NCBI RefSeq assembly: GCF_024170005.1
Contig: NZ_JALJXJ010000012.1
Span: 62,001 to 126,000 of the forward strand
Source of the DNA: Azospirillum lipoferum
GTDB taxonomy: Bacteria > Pseudomonadota > Alphaproteobacteria > Azospirillales > Azospirillaceae
Length of the DNA stretch: 64,000 nucleotides
Reading direction: 5' to 3'
Part shown: piece by piece, positions 28,543 to 38,962 of the stretch
Numbering within the stretch: position 1 is the first letter of the stretch
How the letters are laid out: each line of letters starts with the position of its first letter
Made by a program: the position numbers and the translations under genes
The notes under the pieces: model-generated
Seen by the model: the letters and a program-made list of their open reading frames with translations, nothing else
What the model was told of the DNA's origin: nothing
The model's database searches: none

Positions 28543-31500
28543 CGAGATCCTTCCACCCTCCGGCCCGGTCGCCAAGGGGGCGACCGCGACGCCGAAGCCG
28601 CCGGAAACCGCGCTGTTCCTGGCGGTGCGCGACGACGGGCAGGTCTTCGCCTTCAACGGCCATGTCGATCTCGGCACCGGCATCCGGACGGCGCTGACCC
28701 AGATCGTCGCCGAGGAGCTGGACCTGCGCATGGACCAGCTGCGCATGGTGCTGGGCGACACCGGCAGCAGCCCCAACCAGGGCGCCACCATCGCCAGCGC
28801 CACCATCCAGATCTCCGCCGTTCCCCTGCGCAACGCCGCGGCGGAGGCGCGCCGCCACCTGCTGGAGCGCGCCGCAACCCTGTTCGGCGTGCCGGCGGGC
28901 GAGTTGCGCGTCGAAGAGGGGGTGGTGATCGCGCCGGACAAGAGTGGAACCGGCAACCGCCGCATCTCCTACGGCGAGCTGGTGCGGGGCGAGCGGGTGG
29001 AGCTGCGCATCAGCGGCAACGCCCCGCTGAAAGCGCGCGAGCAGTACAGGCTGGTCGGCAAGGGGGCGCCGCGCGTCGACATCCCGGCCAAGGCGACCGG
29101 CGAGTTCGCTTACGTCCACGACCTGCGGCTGCCGGGGATGCTGCATGGCCGGGTGGTCCGCCCGCCCTATGCCGGCATCGACAGCGGCGAGTTCGTCGGC
29201 AACAGCCTGGAGAGCGTCGACGAGGGCTCCATCGCCCACATCTCCGGCATCGTCGGAGTGGTGGTATTGCGCGACTTCGTCGGCGTGGTGGCGGAGCGGG
29301 AGGAGCAGGCGATCAAGGCGGCGCGCGAGCTGAAGGTCGCCTGGAAGCCCTGGACCCGCAAGCTGCCCGACCTGTCGAACCTCGCCCAGGCCCTGCGCGA
29401 CAATCCCAGCACGCCGCGCAAGGTGCTGGACAAGGGCAACGTCGATGCAGCACTCGCCGCCGCCGACCAGCGGATGACGCGCACCTATGTCTGGCCCTAC
29501 CAGATGCACGGCTCCATCGGACCGTCCTGCGCGGTGGCCGATTGCAGGGAGGAGCACGCGACGGTCTGGTCCGGCACCCAGAACCCGCATCTGCTGCGCG
29601 CCGACCTCGCCTGGCTGCTGGACTGGCCGGAGGAGCGGATCGACGTGGTGCGGATGGAAGCCGCCGGCTGCTACGGCCGCAACTGCGCCGACGACGTGGC
29701 GGCGGACGCGCTGCTGCTGTCGCAGGCGGTCGGCCGTCCGGTGCGCGTCCAGCTGACCCGCGAGCAGGAGCATCTGTGGGAGCCGAAGGGCACCGCCCAG
29801 CTGATGGAGGTCGATGGCGGCATTGACGCCGACGGCGGCATCGTCGCCTACGACTTCGCCACCAGCTACCCGTCGAACGGCGCGCCGACGCTGGCGCTGC
29901 TGCTGACCGGGCGGGTCGATCCGGTGGCCGCCGTCTTCGAGATGGGCGACCGCACCTCCATCCCGCCCTACGACTACGAGAACATGCGGGTGGTCATCAA
30001 CGACATGGCGCCCATCGTCCGCGCCTCCTGGATGCGCGGCGTGTCGGCGATGCCCAACAGCTTCGCCCATGACAGCTACATCGACGAGCTGGCCTTCGCC
30101 GCCGGGGTCGATCCGGTGGAGTTCCGCCTGCGCCACCTGCGGGACGACGAGCGCGCCGCCGACCTGATCCGCGCCGTCGCCGGCCGCGCCGGCTGGCAGC
30201 CGCGCACCGCCCCGCAGCAGACCCCGCCGGAGGGCGATGTCCTGCGCGGCCGCGGCTTCGCCTATGCCCGCTACATCCACAGCAAGTTCCCCGGCTTCGG
30301 CGCCGCCTGGGCCGCCTGGGTGGCCGACGTGGCGGTGGACCGCAGGACCGGCGAGATCGCGGTGACCCGCGTGGTGGTCGGCCATGACGCCGGGCAGATG
30401 ATCAACCCCGACGGCGTGCGCCACCAGATCCACGGCAACGTCATCCAGTCGGCCAGCCGGGTGCTGAAGGAGCAGGTGGAGTTCGAGGACTCGGTCGTCG
30501 CTGCCAGGGAATGGGGCGGCTACCCGATCATGACCTTCCCCGAGGTGCCGGACATCGACGTGCTGATGATGCCGCGCGAGACCGAGCCGCCGCTGGGATC
30601 GGGCGAGTCCGCCTCGGTCCCCAGTGCCGCGGCCATCGCCAACGCCATCTTCGACGCCACCGGCATCCGCTTCCGCGAACTGCCGATCACCGCGGAGCGG
30701 GTACGCGAAGCGCTGAACGGTCCGTCCGAGCCGGCGCCGCCCGCCCCGCCCGAAGCCGCCAAGCCGCGCAGGCGCGGCTGGAAGGCGTGGCTCGGCGCCT
30801 CGCTGACCGGCTTATGCGGCGTGATGATCGGCATGGCGAGCAGCGCCCTGCCCTTCCGCGCCGAGATCGCCCCGGTCTCGCCGCCGTCCGCCGGGCTGTG
30901 GTCGCCGGCCACCATCGAACGGGGGCGGCAGCTGGCGGCACTCGGCGACTGCGCGGTCTGCCACACGGCGGAGAACGGCGCCACCAATGCCGGCGGCCGG
31001 CCCTTCGAGACGCCGTTCGGCACCGTCCACAGCACCAACATCACGCCGGACCCGGACAGCGGAATCGGGCGCTGGTCCTTCGCCGCCTTCGACCGGGCGA
31101 TGCGCGAGGGGATCGGCCGCGACGGCCGGCACCTCTACCCGGCCTTCCCCTACACCGCCTTCCGCAACATGACCGACGACGACATGCAGGCGCTCTACGC
31201 CCACCTGATGACGCAACCGGCGGTGCGCGGCGGGATGCCGGCCAACACCATGCGCTTTCCCTTCAACCTGCGCCCGATGATGGCGGGGTGGAACACGCTG
31301 TTCCTCAACCGCGAGACCTACACACCGGATCCGCAGCGGAGCGCCGAATGGAACCGCGGCAATTATCTGGTCAACGGGCTCGGCCATTGCGCCGCCTGCC
31401 ACAGCCCGCGCAACGCGCTGGGGGCGGAGAAGCTGGGGGAAGCGTTCCTGGCCGGCGGCACCGTCGATGGGTGGGAGGCGCCGGCCCTGACCGGCCTGTC

Positions 31501-32050
31501 CAAGGCGCCGAAGCCCTGGACGGAGGACGATCTGTTCACCTATCTGCGTACCGGCTTCTCCCAGCGCCATGGCGTCGCCGCCGGCCCGATGGCCGCGGTC
31601 GTGCATGAGCTGTCCACCGTGCCGGAAGCGGATGTGCGGGCAATGGCGGTCTATCTCGCCTCGCTCGGTGGTGATATGGTGGAAGCCTCCGCCGTTACCC
31701 GGGCTCCCGTCAGTTCGGCCAATGGCGAGCGCCTCTTCAACGGCGCCTGCAAGGCCTGCCACAGCGACGGCGAAGGGCCGACGCTGTTCGGCGTCAGCCC
31801 ATCGATGGCGGTGAACAGCAACGTCCACAGCGACAGCCCCGACAACCTTGCCCGCGTCATCCTGCACGGCATCCAGAACCCGGCGACCCGCGACCTCGGC
31901 TACATGCCAGCCTTCCGCGACAGCCTGTCCGACAGGCAGGTGGCCGACCTGATGGCCTATCTGCGCGGCCGTTTTGCGCCGGACAAGGCGGCCTGGACCG
32001 ACATTGCCCCTACGGTGGCGAAGGCACGAGCCAATCCGGGGACGCACTAA
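28451..32050 (+). CDS. nicB: Nicotinate dehydrogenase molybdenum/cytochrome c subunit
   Basis: A 1199-residue fusion that hydroxylates nicotinate to 6-hydroxynicotinate. Residues 1 to about 770 are the xanthine-dehydrogenase-type molybdopterin domain, ending with GSGESASVPSAAA where the active Glu is found. A hydrophobic segment at about 776-805 (SLTGLCGVMIGMASSALPF) likely anchors it. Three cytochrome c haem motifs follow: CAVCH at 834, CAACH at 980 and CKACH at 1100. Electrons would pass from Mo via NicA to the haems and then to the respiratory chain. The ATG at 28451 has GGAG seven bases upstream, inside nicA; an earlier ATG at 28388 has no site. Confidence 0.95.
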   Translation: MTTIQTPDPHSQPTPTRAELMAATGVLLIVDEILPPSGPVAKGATATPKPPETALFLAVRDDGQVFAFNGHVDLGTGIRTALTQIVAEELDLRMDQLRMVLGDTGSSPNQGATIASATIQISAVPLRNAAAEARRHLLERAATLFGVPAGELRVEEGVVIAPDKSGTGNRRISYGELVRGERVELRISGNAPLKAREQYRLVGKGAPRVDIPAKATGEFAYVHDLRLPGMLHGRVVRPPYAGIDSGEFVGNSLESVDEGSIAHISGIVGVVVLRDFVGVVAEREEQAIKAARELKVAWKPWTRKLPDLSNLAQALRDNPSTPRKVLDKGNVDAALAAADQRMTRTYVWPYQMHGSIGPSCAVADCREEHATVWSGTQNPHLLRADLAWLLDWPEERIDVVRMEAAGCYGRNCADDVAADALLLSQAVGRPVRVQLTREQEHLWEPKGTAQLMEVDGGIDADGGIVAYDFATSYPSNGAPTLALLLTGRVDPVAAVFEMGDRTSIPPYDYENMRVVINDMAPIVRASWMRGVSAMPNSFAHDSYIDELAFAAGVDPVEFRLRHLRDDERAADLIRAVAGRAGWQPRTAPQQTPPEGDVLRGRGFAYARYIHSKFPGFGAAWAAWVADVAVDRRTGEIAVTRVVVGHDAGQMINPDGVRHQIHGNVIQSASRVLKEQVEFEDSVVAAREWGGYPIMTFPEVPDIDVLMMPRETEPPLGSGESASVPSAAAIANAIFDATGIRFRELPITAERVREALNGPSEPAPPAPPEAAKPRRRGWKAWLGASLTGLCGVMIGMASSALPFRAEIAPVSPPSAGLWSPATIERGRQLAALGDCAVCHTAENGATNAGGRPFETPFGTVHSTNITPDPDSGIGRWSFAAFDRAMREGIGRDGRHLYPAFPYTAFRNMTDDDMQALYAHLMTQPAVRGGMPANTMRFPFNLRPMMAGWNTLFLNRETYTPDPQRSAEWNRGNYLVNGLGHCAACHSPRNALGAEKLGEAFLAGGTVDGWEAPALTGLSKAPKPWTEDDLFTYLRTGFSQRHGVAAGPMAAVVHELSTVPEADVRAMAVYLASLGGDMVEASAVTRAPVSSANGERLFNGACKACHSDGEGPTLFGVSPSMAVNSNVHSDSPDNLARVILHGIQNPATRDLGYMPAFRDSLSDRQVADLMAYLRGRFAPDKAAWTDIAPTVAKARANPGTH

Positions 32051-32066
32051 CGGGGACTTCAGCGCC

Positions 32067-33167
32067 TTACGGCGCGCTGACGAACTCCACCCAGTTCGGC
32101 TGCTTACCGGCCGGATAGCGGGCGAGCGTGGTCAGCGCGCCGCTGCCGCCATCGATGCGGTAGACCGTCATGCTGTCCGACTTCTCGCCCACCGCCGCCA
32201 GGAAACAGCCGGTCGGATCGATGTTGAAGCCGCGCGGCTGCTCCTCCGTCGCCACGCTGCCGAGCGGGGTCAGCAGGCCGCTTTCCGGGTCGATCCGGAA
32301 GGAGCGGATGGTGCTGCTCCGCCGTTCGGAGATATAGAGGAAGCGGCCGTCCGGCGTCGAATGGATGTCGGCGGCCCAGGGTTCACCCTTGAAATCCGCC
32401 GGCAGGGACGGCAGGCGCTGCTTTTCCTCCAGCGTGCCGGTTTTGGGATCGTACACGAACACCGCGACGGCCGCGTCCAGCTCGTCCACCAGATAGAGGT
32501 GGCGAGCGTCGGGATGGAAGACGATGTGGCGCGGACCGGATTTCGGCGGCAGCGACACCGACGGCGGATCGTTATCGCTCAGGTTTCCGGTGGCCGGATC
32601 GAAACGAAACTGCACCAGCCGGTCGGATCCCAGGTTGGTGGCGAAGGCGAAACGGTTGTCGGGCGACAGCTGGATCGAATGGGCGTTCTTGCCGGTCGCC
32701 ATCACCTGCTGCGGCGGTCCCACCTTGCCGTCCGGCCCGATCGGGTTCACCGCCACCTTGTCGCCGCCGTAAGACGCGCTGAACAGGTATCTGCCGCTGC
32801 GGTCGGTGACGATGTTCGCCATGCTGTCGGCCAGCGGACCGCTGCCGAGATGGCTCAGCTTGCCGGTCGCCGCATCGATGGCGAAGACCTGCACCTGATA
32901 GGGCTGCGACCGCACCCCGGCATAGAGGAAGCGCCGGTCGGGACTGACCGCCATCGGAGTGGAGGAGCCGGGCTTGTCCACCCCGATGAAGGGCACCGTC
33001 CCCATCGGGGTCATCGCCCCGGTGGCGCCATCCAGCCGGAAGACGCTGATGTCGTTGCTGGCGGCGTTGGACACATAGGCGAAGCTGTCCGCCTGCACGG
33101 GTACCGCTGCGATGAAGGCAGCGGAAGACAGCAGCATCGCCAGCGCGATGCCGTAACGGCGTCCCAT
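32067..33167 (-). CDS. Exported lactonase, seven-bladed beta-propeller (Pgl type)
   Basis: A 366-residue protein of the lactonase/6-phosphogluconolactonase (YbhE) propeller family. It has a clear Sec signal peptide (about residues 1-26, ending VPVQA-DS), so it acts in the periplasm rather than on cytosolic 6-phosphogluconolactone. Repeated blades show NDISVFRLDG, GPRHIVFHPDARHLYLVDE and RSSTIRSFRIDPESG. It is last in the minus-strand aldarate run and probably opens an aldarate or aldonate lactone before uptake; this role is inferred from position. It is convergent with nicB across 16 bases. Confidence 0.82.
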   Translation of the reverse strand: MGRRYGIALAMLLSSAAFIAAVPVQADSFAYVSNAASNDISVFRLDGATGAMTPMGTVPFIGVDKPGSSTPMAVSPDRRFLYAGVRSQPYQVQVFAIDAATGKLSHLGSGPLADSMANIVTDRSGRYLFSASYGGDKVAVNPIGPDGKVGPPQQVMATGKNAHSIQLSPDNRFAFATNLGSDRLVQFRFDPATGNLSDNDPPSVSLPPKSGPRHIVFHPDARHLYLVDELDAAVAVFVYDPKTGTLEEKQRLPSLPADFKGEPWAADIHSTPDGRFLYISERRSSTIRSFRIDPESGLLTPLGSVATEEQPRGFNIDPTGCFLAAVGEKSDSMTVYRIDGGSGALTTLARYPAGKQPNWVEFVSAP

Positions 33168-33262
33168 GTTTTCCTCCCTTGTGCGGATGTCCGCCCGCCG
33201 CGGGCGCCGGTTGCTCCGGTCATCTCCGCGGCGAGGGGCTTCGGATCCAGTGCCCGGTCAGA

Positions 33263-34786
33263 TCAGGTCACCGGCGCCGGGTTGAACAGGGTCAGCGCGT
33301 TGCGCAGCCCCCAATGGTCGGCCCAGGTCTGCTTGTGGCCGCTCGCCACCTCCAGGATCAGGTGGAACAGCTCCCAGCCGACATCCTCGATGCTGGCTTC
33401 GCCGGTGGCGATGCGGCCGGCATCGACGTCGATCAGGTCGTGCCAGCGCGAGGCCAGCTCGGTCCGCGTCGCCACCTTGATCACGGGCGCCATGGCAAGG
33501 CCATAGGGCGTGCCGCGGCCGGTGGTGAACACCTCGATGTTGCAGCCCGACGCCAGCTGCAGCGTGCCGCAGATGAAGTCGCTGGCCGGCGTGGCGGCAT
33601 AGAGCAGCCCCTTGCGCGTCGCCCGCTCGCCCGGCGCCAGAACGCCGGCGATGGGGCTGGTGCCCGACTTGGCGATGGAGCCCAGCGCCTTCTCCACCAC
33701 ATTGGCGAGGCCGCCCTTCTTGTTGCCGGGGGTCGGGTTGGCGCTGCGGTCGGCCGACCCGACCTGGAGATAATCGTCGTACCAGCGCATCTCGCGGATC
33801 AGTGCGCGGCCGGTCTCCTCGTCGACGGCGCGCGGGGTCAGCAGATGGATGGCGTCGCGCACCTCCGTCACTTCGGAGAACATGACCGTCGCCCCGGCCC
33901 GCACCAGCAGGTCGGCGGCATAACCGACCGCCGGGTTGGCGGTCACCCCGGAAAAGGCATCGCTGCCGCCGCATTGCAGCCCGACGACGAGGTCCGACGC
34001 CGGGCAGGTCTCGCGCCGCCGCTCGTTCAACTGCGCCAGCCGGCGGTCGGCCATCTCCAGGATGGAGGCGACCATGTCGCCGAAACCCTGGTGGCGCTCG
34101 TCCTGCAGCGTGACGATGCTGGGCTCCACCCCGGCCGGCAACAGCCGTTCCGGCTGGAGCTTTTCGCAGCCCAGCCCGACCACCATCACCGCCCCGCCCA
34201 GGTTGGGGTTGCGGGCGAGGTTCTGCAGCGTGCGGATCGGCACCGCCGCCCCCGGCGCATTGATCGCCACGCCGCAGCCGTAGGTGTGGTTCAGCGCCAC
34301 CACGTCATCGACATTGGGGTATTTGGGCAGCAGCTCCTTCTTGATTCGCTCGATGGCGAAATCCATCACCCCGGCGACGCACTGCACGCTGATGCTGATG
34401 CCCAGCACATTCTTGGTGCCGACCGTCCCGTCCGGATTGCGGTAGCCCTCGAACGTATAGCCGTCCAGCGCCGGGGCGTCGGGCGGCACGGCGGTCGCCA
34501 GCGGCAGCGTGTCCAGTTCCGGCGCGTCCGGCAGGCGGACCAGAGACTCCTCGATCCAGGCGCCGCGGCGGATCGGCCGGGCGGCGGTGCCGATCACCTG
34601 CCCGTAGCGGACGATCGATGCCCCTTCCTCCAGGTCGGCCAGCGCCACCTTGTGCCCCTGCGGCACGAAATCGGTCAGGACCAGCCCGCACTCGAACTCC
34701 GTCCCCGGCGGCAGCCCGCCGGAATTCACCACGATGGCGACGTTGTCCTCGGGATGGACCAGGATGTAGAGAGGCTTCTGGGTCAT
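33263..34786 (-). CDS. garD: Galactarate dehydratase (UxaA/GarD family)
   Basis: A 507-residue UxaA-family dehydratase. An N-terminal SAF domain (residues 1-95) precedes the catalytic domain with [33 protein letters not shown] and [10 protein letters not shown]. GarD removes water from galactarate to give 5-dehydro-4-deoxyglucarate, which KdgD (38963-39874) takes further. Altronate dehydratase is the main alternative in this family; the hexarate context and full length favour GarD. It is 84 bases downstream of gudD, separated by a strong palindrome at 34810-34846. Confidence 0.87.
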   Translation of the reverse strand: MTQKPLYILVHPEDNVAIVVNSGGLPPGTEFECGLVLTDFVPQGHKVALADLEEGASIVRYGQVIGTAARPIRRGAWIEESLVRLPDAPELDTLPLATAVPPDAPALDGYTFEGYRNPDGTVGTKNVLGISISVQCVAGVMDFAIERIKKELLPKYPNVDDVVALNHTYGCGVAINAPGAAVPIRTLQNLARNPNLGGAVMVVGLGCEKLQPERLLPAGVEPSIVTLQDERHQGFGDMVASILEMADRRLAQLNERRRETCPASDLVVGLQCGGSDAFSGVTANPAVGYAADLLVRAGATVMFSEVTEVRDAIHLLTPRAVDEETGRALIREMRWYDDYLQVGSADRSANPTPGNKKGGLANVVEKALGSIAKSGTSPIAGVLAPGERATRKGLLYAATPASDFICGTLQLASGCNIEVFTTGRGTPYGLAMAPVIKVATRTELASRWHDLIDVDAGRIATGEASIEDVGWELFHLILEVASGHKQTWADHWGLRNALTLFNPAPVT

Positions 34787-34809
34787 GGCTTGCCCTGACT
34801 TGTATCGTC

Positions 34810-34846
34810 GGAGATTCCCCTCTCCCCCGGGGAGAGGGGAATCTCC
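34810..34846. repeat. REP-like palindrome between gudD and garD
   Basis: A perfect 16-bp inverted repeat (34810-34825 with 34831-34846) around CCCGG. It starts with GGAGATTCCCC and is made of CCCC/GGGG runs. It lies between two co-directional operon genes, with no T-run, so it is better read as an intergenic palindromic repeat (REP type) that could stabilise gudD mRNA or partly terminate before garD. Confidence 0.65.
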
Positions 34847-34870
34847 CCAATGTTGCGCGTCACTAAGCCC

Positions 34871-36208
34871 TCACCGCACCAGGCACGGCCGCTTGTTGTC
34901 GAATTTCCAGCCGGGGATCAGATACTGCATCGCCGTGGCGTCGTCGCGAGCCCCCAGCCCGTGCCGCTTGTAGAGGTCGTTGGCCTTCGCCAGCTCGTCC
35001 ATGTCGATCTCCACGCCCAGCCCCGGCTTCTGCGGCACGGCGACCAGCCCGCCCTCGATCCGGAACGGTTCCCTGGTCAGGCGCTGGCCGTCCTGCCAGA
35101 TCCAGTGGGTGTCGATGGCGGTGATGCGGCCGGGAGCGGCGGCAGCGACATGCGTGAACATCGCCAGCGAGATGTCGAAATGGTTGTTGGAGTGCGACCC
35201 CCAGGTCAACCCCCACTCGTGGCACATCTGGGCGACGCGGACGCTGCCCTGCATGGTCCAGAAATGCGGGTCGGCCAGCGGGATGTCGACCGACTGCAGC
35301 TGGATGGCATGGCCCATCTGGCGCCAGTCGGTGGCAATCATGTTGGTGGCGGTCGGCAGGCCGGTGGCGCGGCGGAACTCCGCCATCGCCTCGCGGCCGG
35401 AGAAGCCCTGTTCGGCGCCGCAGGGATCCTCGGCATAGGCCAGCACGTCGTCCTTCCCCTTGCAAAGCCGGATCGCCTCCTCCAGCGACCATGCGCCGTT
35501 CGGGTCGAGCGTAACGCGGGCGTTGGGGAAGCGCTTCGCCAGCGCCGTCACCGCCTCGATCTCCTCCTCGCCGCGCAGCACGCCGCCCTTCAGCTTGAAG
35601 TCGTTGAAACCGTAGCGGTCATGCGCAGCCTCGGCCAGCCGAACCACCGCGTCGGGGGTCAGCGCCACCTCGTTGCGCAGGCGGAACCAGTCGTTCCCGG
35701 CATTCGGCTCGGCGCGGTACGGCAGGTCGGTCTTGCCGCGGTCGCCGACATAGAACAGGTAGCCCAGCATCTCCACCGCATCGCGCTGCTGTCCCTCGCC
35801 CAGCAGGGCCGCCACCGGCACCTCCAGGAACTGGCCCAGCAGGTCGAGCAGCGCCGCCTCCAGCGCCGTCACCGCATGGATGGTGATGCGCAGGTCGAAG
35901 GTCTGCAGGCCGCGCCCGCCGGAATCGCGATCGGCGAAGCCGCGGCGCACGCTGTTGAGGATGTTGTTCCAGGCGCCGACCGACTGGCCGACCACCAGGG
36001 CGCGGGCGTCCTCCAGCGTCTGGCGGATCTTCTCGCCGCCGGGCACCTCGCCGACGCCGGTGTGGCCGGCGCTGTCCTTCAGGATCACCACGTTGCGGGT
36101 GAAATAGGGCGCATGGGCGCCCGACAGGTTCAGCAGCATGCTGTCCTGGCCGGCGACCGGCACGACCAGCATTTCAGTGACTTTGGGCGACGACATCTGA
36201 ATGGCCAT
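34871..36208 (-). CDS. gudD: Glucarate dehydratase
   Basis: A 445-residue enolase-superfamily acid-sugar dehydratase, the usual length for GudD. The KxK catalytic base pair is in FNDFKLKGG, metal ligands in LDPNGAW, AEDPCG and ATNMIATDW, and the catalytic histidine in [11 protein letters not shown]. It converts D-glucarate (and L-idarate) to 5-dehydro-4-deoxyglucarate. The start at 36208 (MAIQMSS) has only a weak ribosome site, but the open frame beyond it to 36640 is the shadow of the next gene. It is in the minus-strand run kdgD-gudP-(mannonate dehydratase)-gudD-garD-lactonase. Confidence 0.94.
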   Translation of the reverse strand: MAIQMSSPKVTEMLVVPVAGQDSMLLNLSGAHAPYFTRNVVILKDSAGHTGVGEVPGGEKIRQTLEDARALVVGQSVGAWNNILNSVRRGFADRDSGGRGLQTFDLRITIHAVTALEAALLDLLGQFLEVPVAALLGEGQQRDAVEMLGYLFYVGDRGKTDLPYRAEPNAGNDWFRLRNEVALTPDAVVRLAEAAHDRYGFNDFKLKGGVLRGEEEIEAVTALAKRFPNARVTLDPNGAWSLEEAIRLCKGKDDVLAYAEDPCGAEQGFSGREAMAEFRRATGLPTATNMIATDWRQMGHAIQLQSVDIPLADPHFWTMQGSVRVAQMCHEWGLTWGSHSNNHFDISLAMFTHVAAAAPGRITAIDTHWIWQDGQRLTREPFRIEGGLVAVPQKPGLGVEIDMDELAKANDLYKRHGLGARDDATAMQYLIPGWKFDNKRPCLVR

Positions 36209-36248
36209 GATGCGGGGTCTCGAAAACGGGAATGCGGGGAAAAGCGGA

Positions 36249-37337
36249 TCAGGCGGCTTGCAGCAGCGCCTGGGTATAGCCGAGAGCGAAGGCGAAGAAG
36301 CGTTCGCGATCCGGATCGACCTCGGAGAAGGGCACATGGTCGGGGCAGAGGATCCCCTTGTATCCGACCTCGCGATAGGCCCGGATGCAGGCCGCCATGT
36401 CGACCGACCCCTCGTCCGGCATCGCCTCGCGGAAGTCGAGGTAACCGCCCTTGATGTTGCGGAAATGGACCATGAAGATGCGGTTCTGCGGGCCGAACTC
36501 GCGGATCGCCTCCAGCACCGTCTCCGTCGGAGTGCGCGACATCTCGGCGATGGTGCCCTGGCAGAAGTTGAAGCCGAGCGACTTGCTTTCCGGCGCCAGA
36601 GAGACGAAGCGGCGCAGGCCCTCCAGCGAGCCCAGCACATGGTGCACGCCGTTCAGGCCGCCCGGCGGATAGGCCGGGTCGTGCGGGTGGCACGCCAGTT
36701 TCACACCGGCCTTCTCGGCGGTCGGCAGAATTGCCTCGACCAGATACTCGATGGCACGCCAGCCGTCGGCTTCGCTGACGCCCCCGGCCTCACTCGCCAT
36801 CACCTGACCACAAGTCTCCGGCGCGCCACGTGCCGCCACAGGGGAAGGCTTGGTGCCGGTCTCGTCCTCCGGCAGGACGGTGCCCCAGTAGGAGAAGCGG
36901 GCGTCGTTCTCCGCCTTGTACTCGTCGGCGCGGAAGGTGCTGCATTTCATGCCGCCGCGGCCGTCGACCACGCCGGTGCGGGTGATGCCGACCATGGCGA
37001 CCGTGTATTTCACCGTGTCGACACCGCCGTCCGCCGCGGCGCGGATGTTGTGGCGCAACCGCTCCGCCGTCGCCGCCGCCTTTTCCGGTGCCCGCAGGCT
37101 GTCGAGCAGGATGGAGCCGACATCCAGCGCCAGACAGTCGAGTGTCAGACCATGGCTCTCCACCCACCTGCGCTGGTCGGCGACCTTGCGGCCGTCCCAC
37201 AGGCCGGCCTCGACATCGTCGCCGGCCATCACCGGCGCGTTCGGCCGGCTGTCGATGACGATGCCCCTGGCGCCCAGCTGGGCGGACAGCCGCAGGCGCT
37301 TGTCGGTGGGGTTGATGAGCTGCTCGCCGATATACAT
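36249..37337 (-). CDS. Mannonate dehydratase family protein (UxuA-like)
   Basis: A 362-residue TIM-barrel metalloenzyme related to UxuA, which dehydrates D-mannonate to 2-keto-3-deoxygluconate. Metal-site candidates are [27 protein letters not shown] and CPDHVPF. UxuA itself usually has HPDDPP at the first of these, so the Cys-His-Pro-His form marks a divergent branch, and in a hexarate operon it may act on another acid sugar. The start at 37337 has AAAGGG eight bases upstream. No uxaB, uxuB or kdgK homologue is in the window, so the 2-keto-3-deoxygluconate route is not completed here. Confidence 0.78.
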   Translation of the reverse strand: MYIGEQLINPTDKRLRLSAQLGARGIVIDSRPNAPVMAGDDVEAGLWDGRKVADQRRWVESHGLTLDCLALDVGSILLDSLRAPEKAAATAERLRHNIRAAADGGVDTVKYTVAMVGITRTGVVDGRGGMKCSTFRADEYKAENDARFSYWGTVLPEDETGTKPSPVAARGAPETCGQVMASEAGGVSEADGWRAIEYLVEAILPTAEKAGVKLACHPHDPAYPPGGLNGVHHVLGSLEGLRRFVSLAPESKSLGFNFCQGTIAEMSRTPTETVLEAIREFGPQNRIFMVHFRNIKGGYLDFREAMPDEGSVDMAACIRAYREVGYKGILCPDHVPFSEVDPDRERFFAFALGYTQALLQAA

Positions 37338-37416
37338 TGGGGAAACCCTTTGCCAGACTGGTCGACGCGGACCGGACAAGGGGCGGGAAGCCTTCGCCCA
37401 CCGCCCCGGCCTGCCG

Positions 37417-38802
37417 TTACTTCTTCAGTTCCATCCGCTTGATCTCGCCGACGACGACGAGATAGCTGACCGCCGCGATCAGGGCGTTGGCGCCGACGAA
37501 GACCAGGGCGCCGTTGAAGGAGCCGGTGGTCTGGATGATGTAGCCGATGACGATCGGCGTGGTGATCGACGAGATGTTGCCGCACATGTTGAACACGCCG
37601 CCGCTGAGGCCGGTGATCTCCTTCGGCGCGCAGTCCGACATGACGGCCCAGCCCAGCGCGCCGATGCCCTTGCCGAAGAAGGCCAGCGCCATCAGCGACA
37701 CCACGACCCACTGAAGATCGGTGTAGTTGCAGGCGATCATCGCCATCGACATCAGCATGCCCAGCACGATCGGCGTCTTGCGCGCCGCAGTCAGGGAATA
37801 GCCCCGGCGCAGCATGGCGTCCGACATCACGCCGCCCAGGATGCCGCCGACGAAGCCACAGATCGCCGGGATCGAGGCGATGAAGCCGGCATTGAGGATC
37901 GACATGCCGCGGGCCTGGACCAGATAGACCGGGAACCAGGTGATGAAGAAATAGGTGATGGCGTTGATGCAGAACTGGCCGAGGAAGATGCCGACCATCA
38001 TGCGGCTGGCGAAGAGCTGGCGGATGTAATCCCACTTCGCACCGCCCTGCGCGGAAGCCGCCGCCTTCCGGCCGTCGTCCATGTTGATCAGACCGCCGCC
38101 GGCCGCGATGTAGTCCAGTTCGGCCTGATTGATGCGCGGATGGTCCTTGGGAGCGTAGACGGTCTTCATCCACACGCCGGCCATGATGATGCCCAGCCCG
38201 CCCATGACGCCGAACACCCAGTGCCAGCCGAAGGAATGGGTCAGCCACCCCATCAGCGGCGCGAAGATCACGGTGGCGAAATACTGGGCGGAGTTGAAGA
38301 TGGCCGACGCGGTCGCCCGCTCCTGTCCGGGGAACCAGGCCGCGACGACGCGGCTGTTGCCGGGAAAGGACGGCGCTTCGGCGAAGCCCACGGCAAAGCG
38401 CAGGGCGAACAGCATCATGACCGCAGCACCACCGGCGAGGAAGCCGATGGAGCCCTGCATCAGGGTAAAGACCGACCAGGTGAAGATGCTCAGCCCATAG
38501 ACGATCTTCGACCCATAGCGGTCGAGCAGCCAGCCGCCCGGCAGTTGCCCCAGCACATAGGCCCAGCCGAAGGCGGAGAAGATGAAGCCCATCTCGGCGG
38601 CGCTGATCCCCAGCTCCTTCGAGATCACGGGGCCGGTGATCGACAGGGTCGCCCGGTCGGCGTAATTGATGACCGTGACCAGGAACAGCATCGCCAGGAT
38701 GAGATAGCGGACTTTTGTCTGCTTGGCGGCGGGCTGGGCGGCGGCAGCGGCGGTGGAATAGGCAGCGCGCTCGGCGTTGGCGGCGGTGCTCTCGATTGTC
38801 AT
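37417..38802 (-). CDS. gudP: MFS hexarate transporter (GudP/ExuT type)
   Basis: A 461-residue major facilitator of the anion:cation symporter family. The segment LFLVTVINYADRATLSI followed by GWAYVLGQLPGGWLLDRYGSK is typical of GudP, GarP and ExuT, which take up glucarate, galactarate or hexuronates with protons. The ATG at 38802 has GGGAGGA seven bases upstream. It sits between kdgD and the mannonate-dehydratase-like gene and would supply substrate for GudD and GarD. Confidence 0.88.
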   Translation of the reverse strand: MTIESTAANAERAAYSTAAAAAQPAAKQTKVRYLILAMLFLVTVINYADRATLSITGPVISKELGISAAEMGFIFSAFGWAYVLGQLPGGWLLDRYGSKIVYGLSIFTWSVFTLMQGSIGFLAGGAAVMMLFALRFAVGFAEAPSFPGNSRVVAAWFPGQERATASAIFNSAQYFATVIFAPLMGWLTHSFGWHWVFGVMGGLGIIMAGVWMKTVYAPKDHPRINQAELDYIAAGGGLINMDDGRKAAASAQGGAKWDYIRQLFASRMMVGIFLGQFCINAITYFFITWFPVYLVQARGMSILNAGFIASIPAICGFVGGILGGVMSDAMLRRGYSLTAARKTPIVLGMLMSMAMIACNYTDLQWVVVSLMALAFFGKGIGALGWAVMSDCAPKEITGLSGGVFNMCGNISSITTPIVIGYIIQTTGSFNGALVFVGANALIAAVSYLVVVGEIKRMELKK

Positions 38803-38962
38803 GAGATTTCCTCCCTCAAGGCATGAGGGCGGGCAGGCGCGGCAGTCCCTTCCCGGACCCGTTCGACGGATCCGGCGTCTTGGCTGCACCTTGTGTCCGG
38901 CGTCGGGAACTGAAGCCCGGCGCCTGCCCGTCCGGCGATGAATTGTTGCCGTAGGCTATGGG

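Noticed and set aside
28409-30433. 674-codon minus-strand open frame
   Set aside because: Antisense shadow of nicB; low-complexity composition and no ribosome site.
32059-32080. Small GC-rich hairpin between nicB and the lactonase gene
   Set aside because: Only five uninterrupted base pairs and no T-run; too weak to call a terminator.
34850-36454. 534-codon plus-strand open frame
   Set aside because: Antisense to gudD, which has the enolase-superfamily active-site residues.
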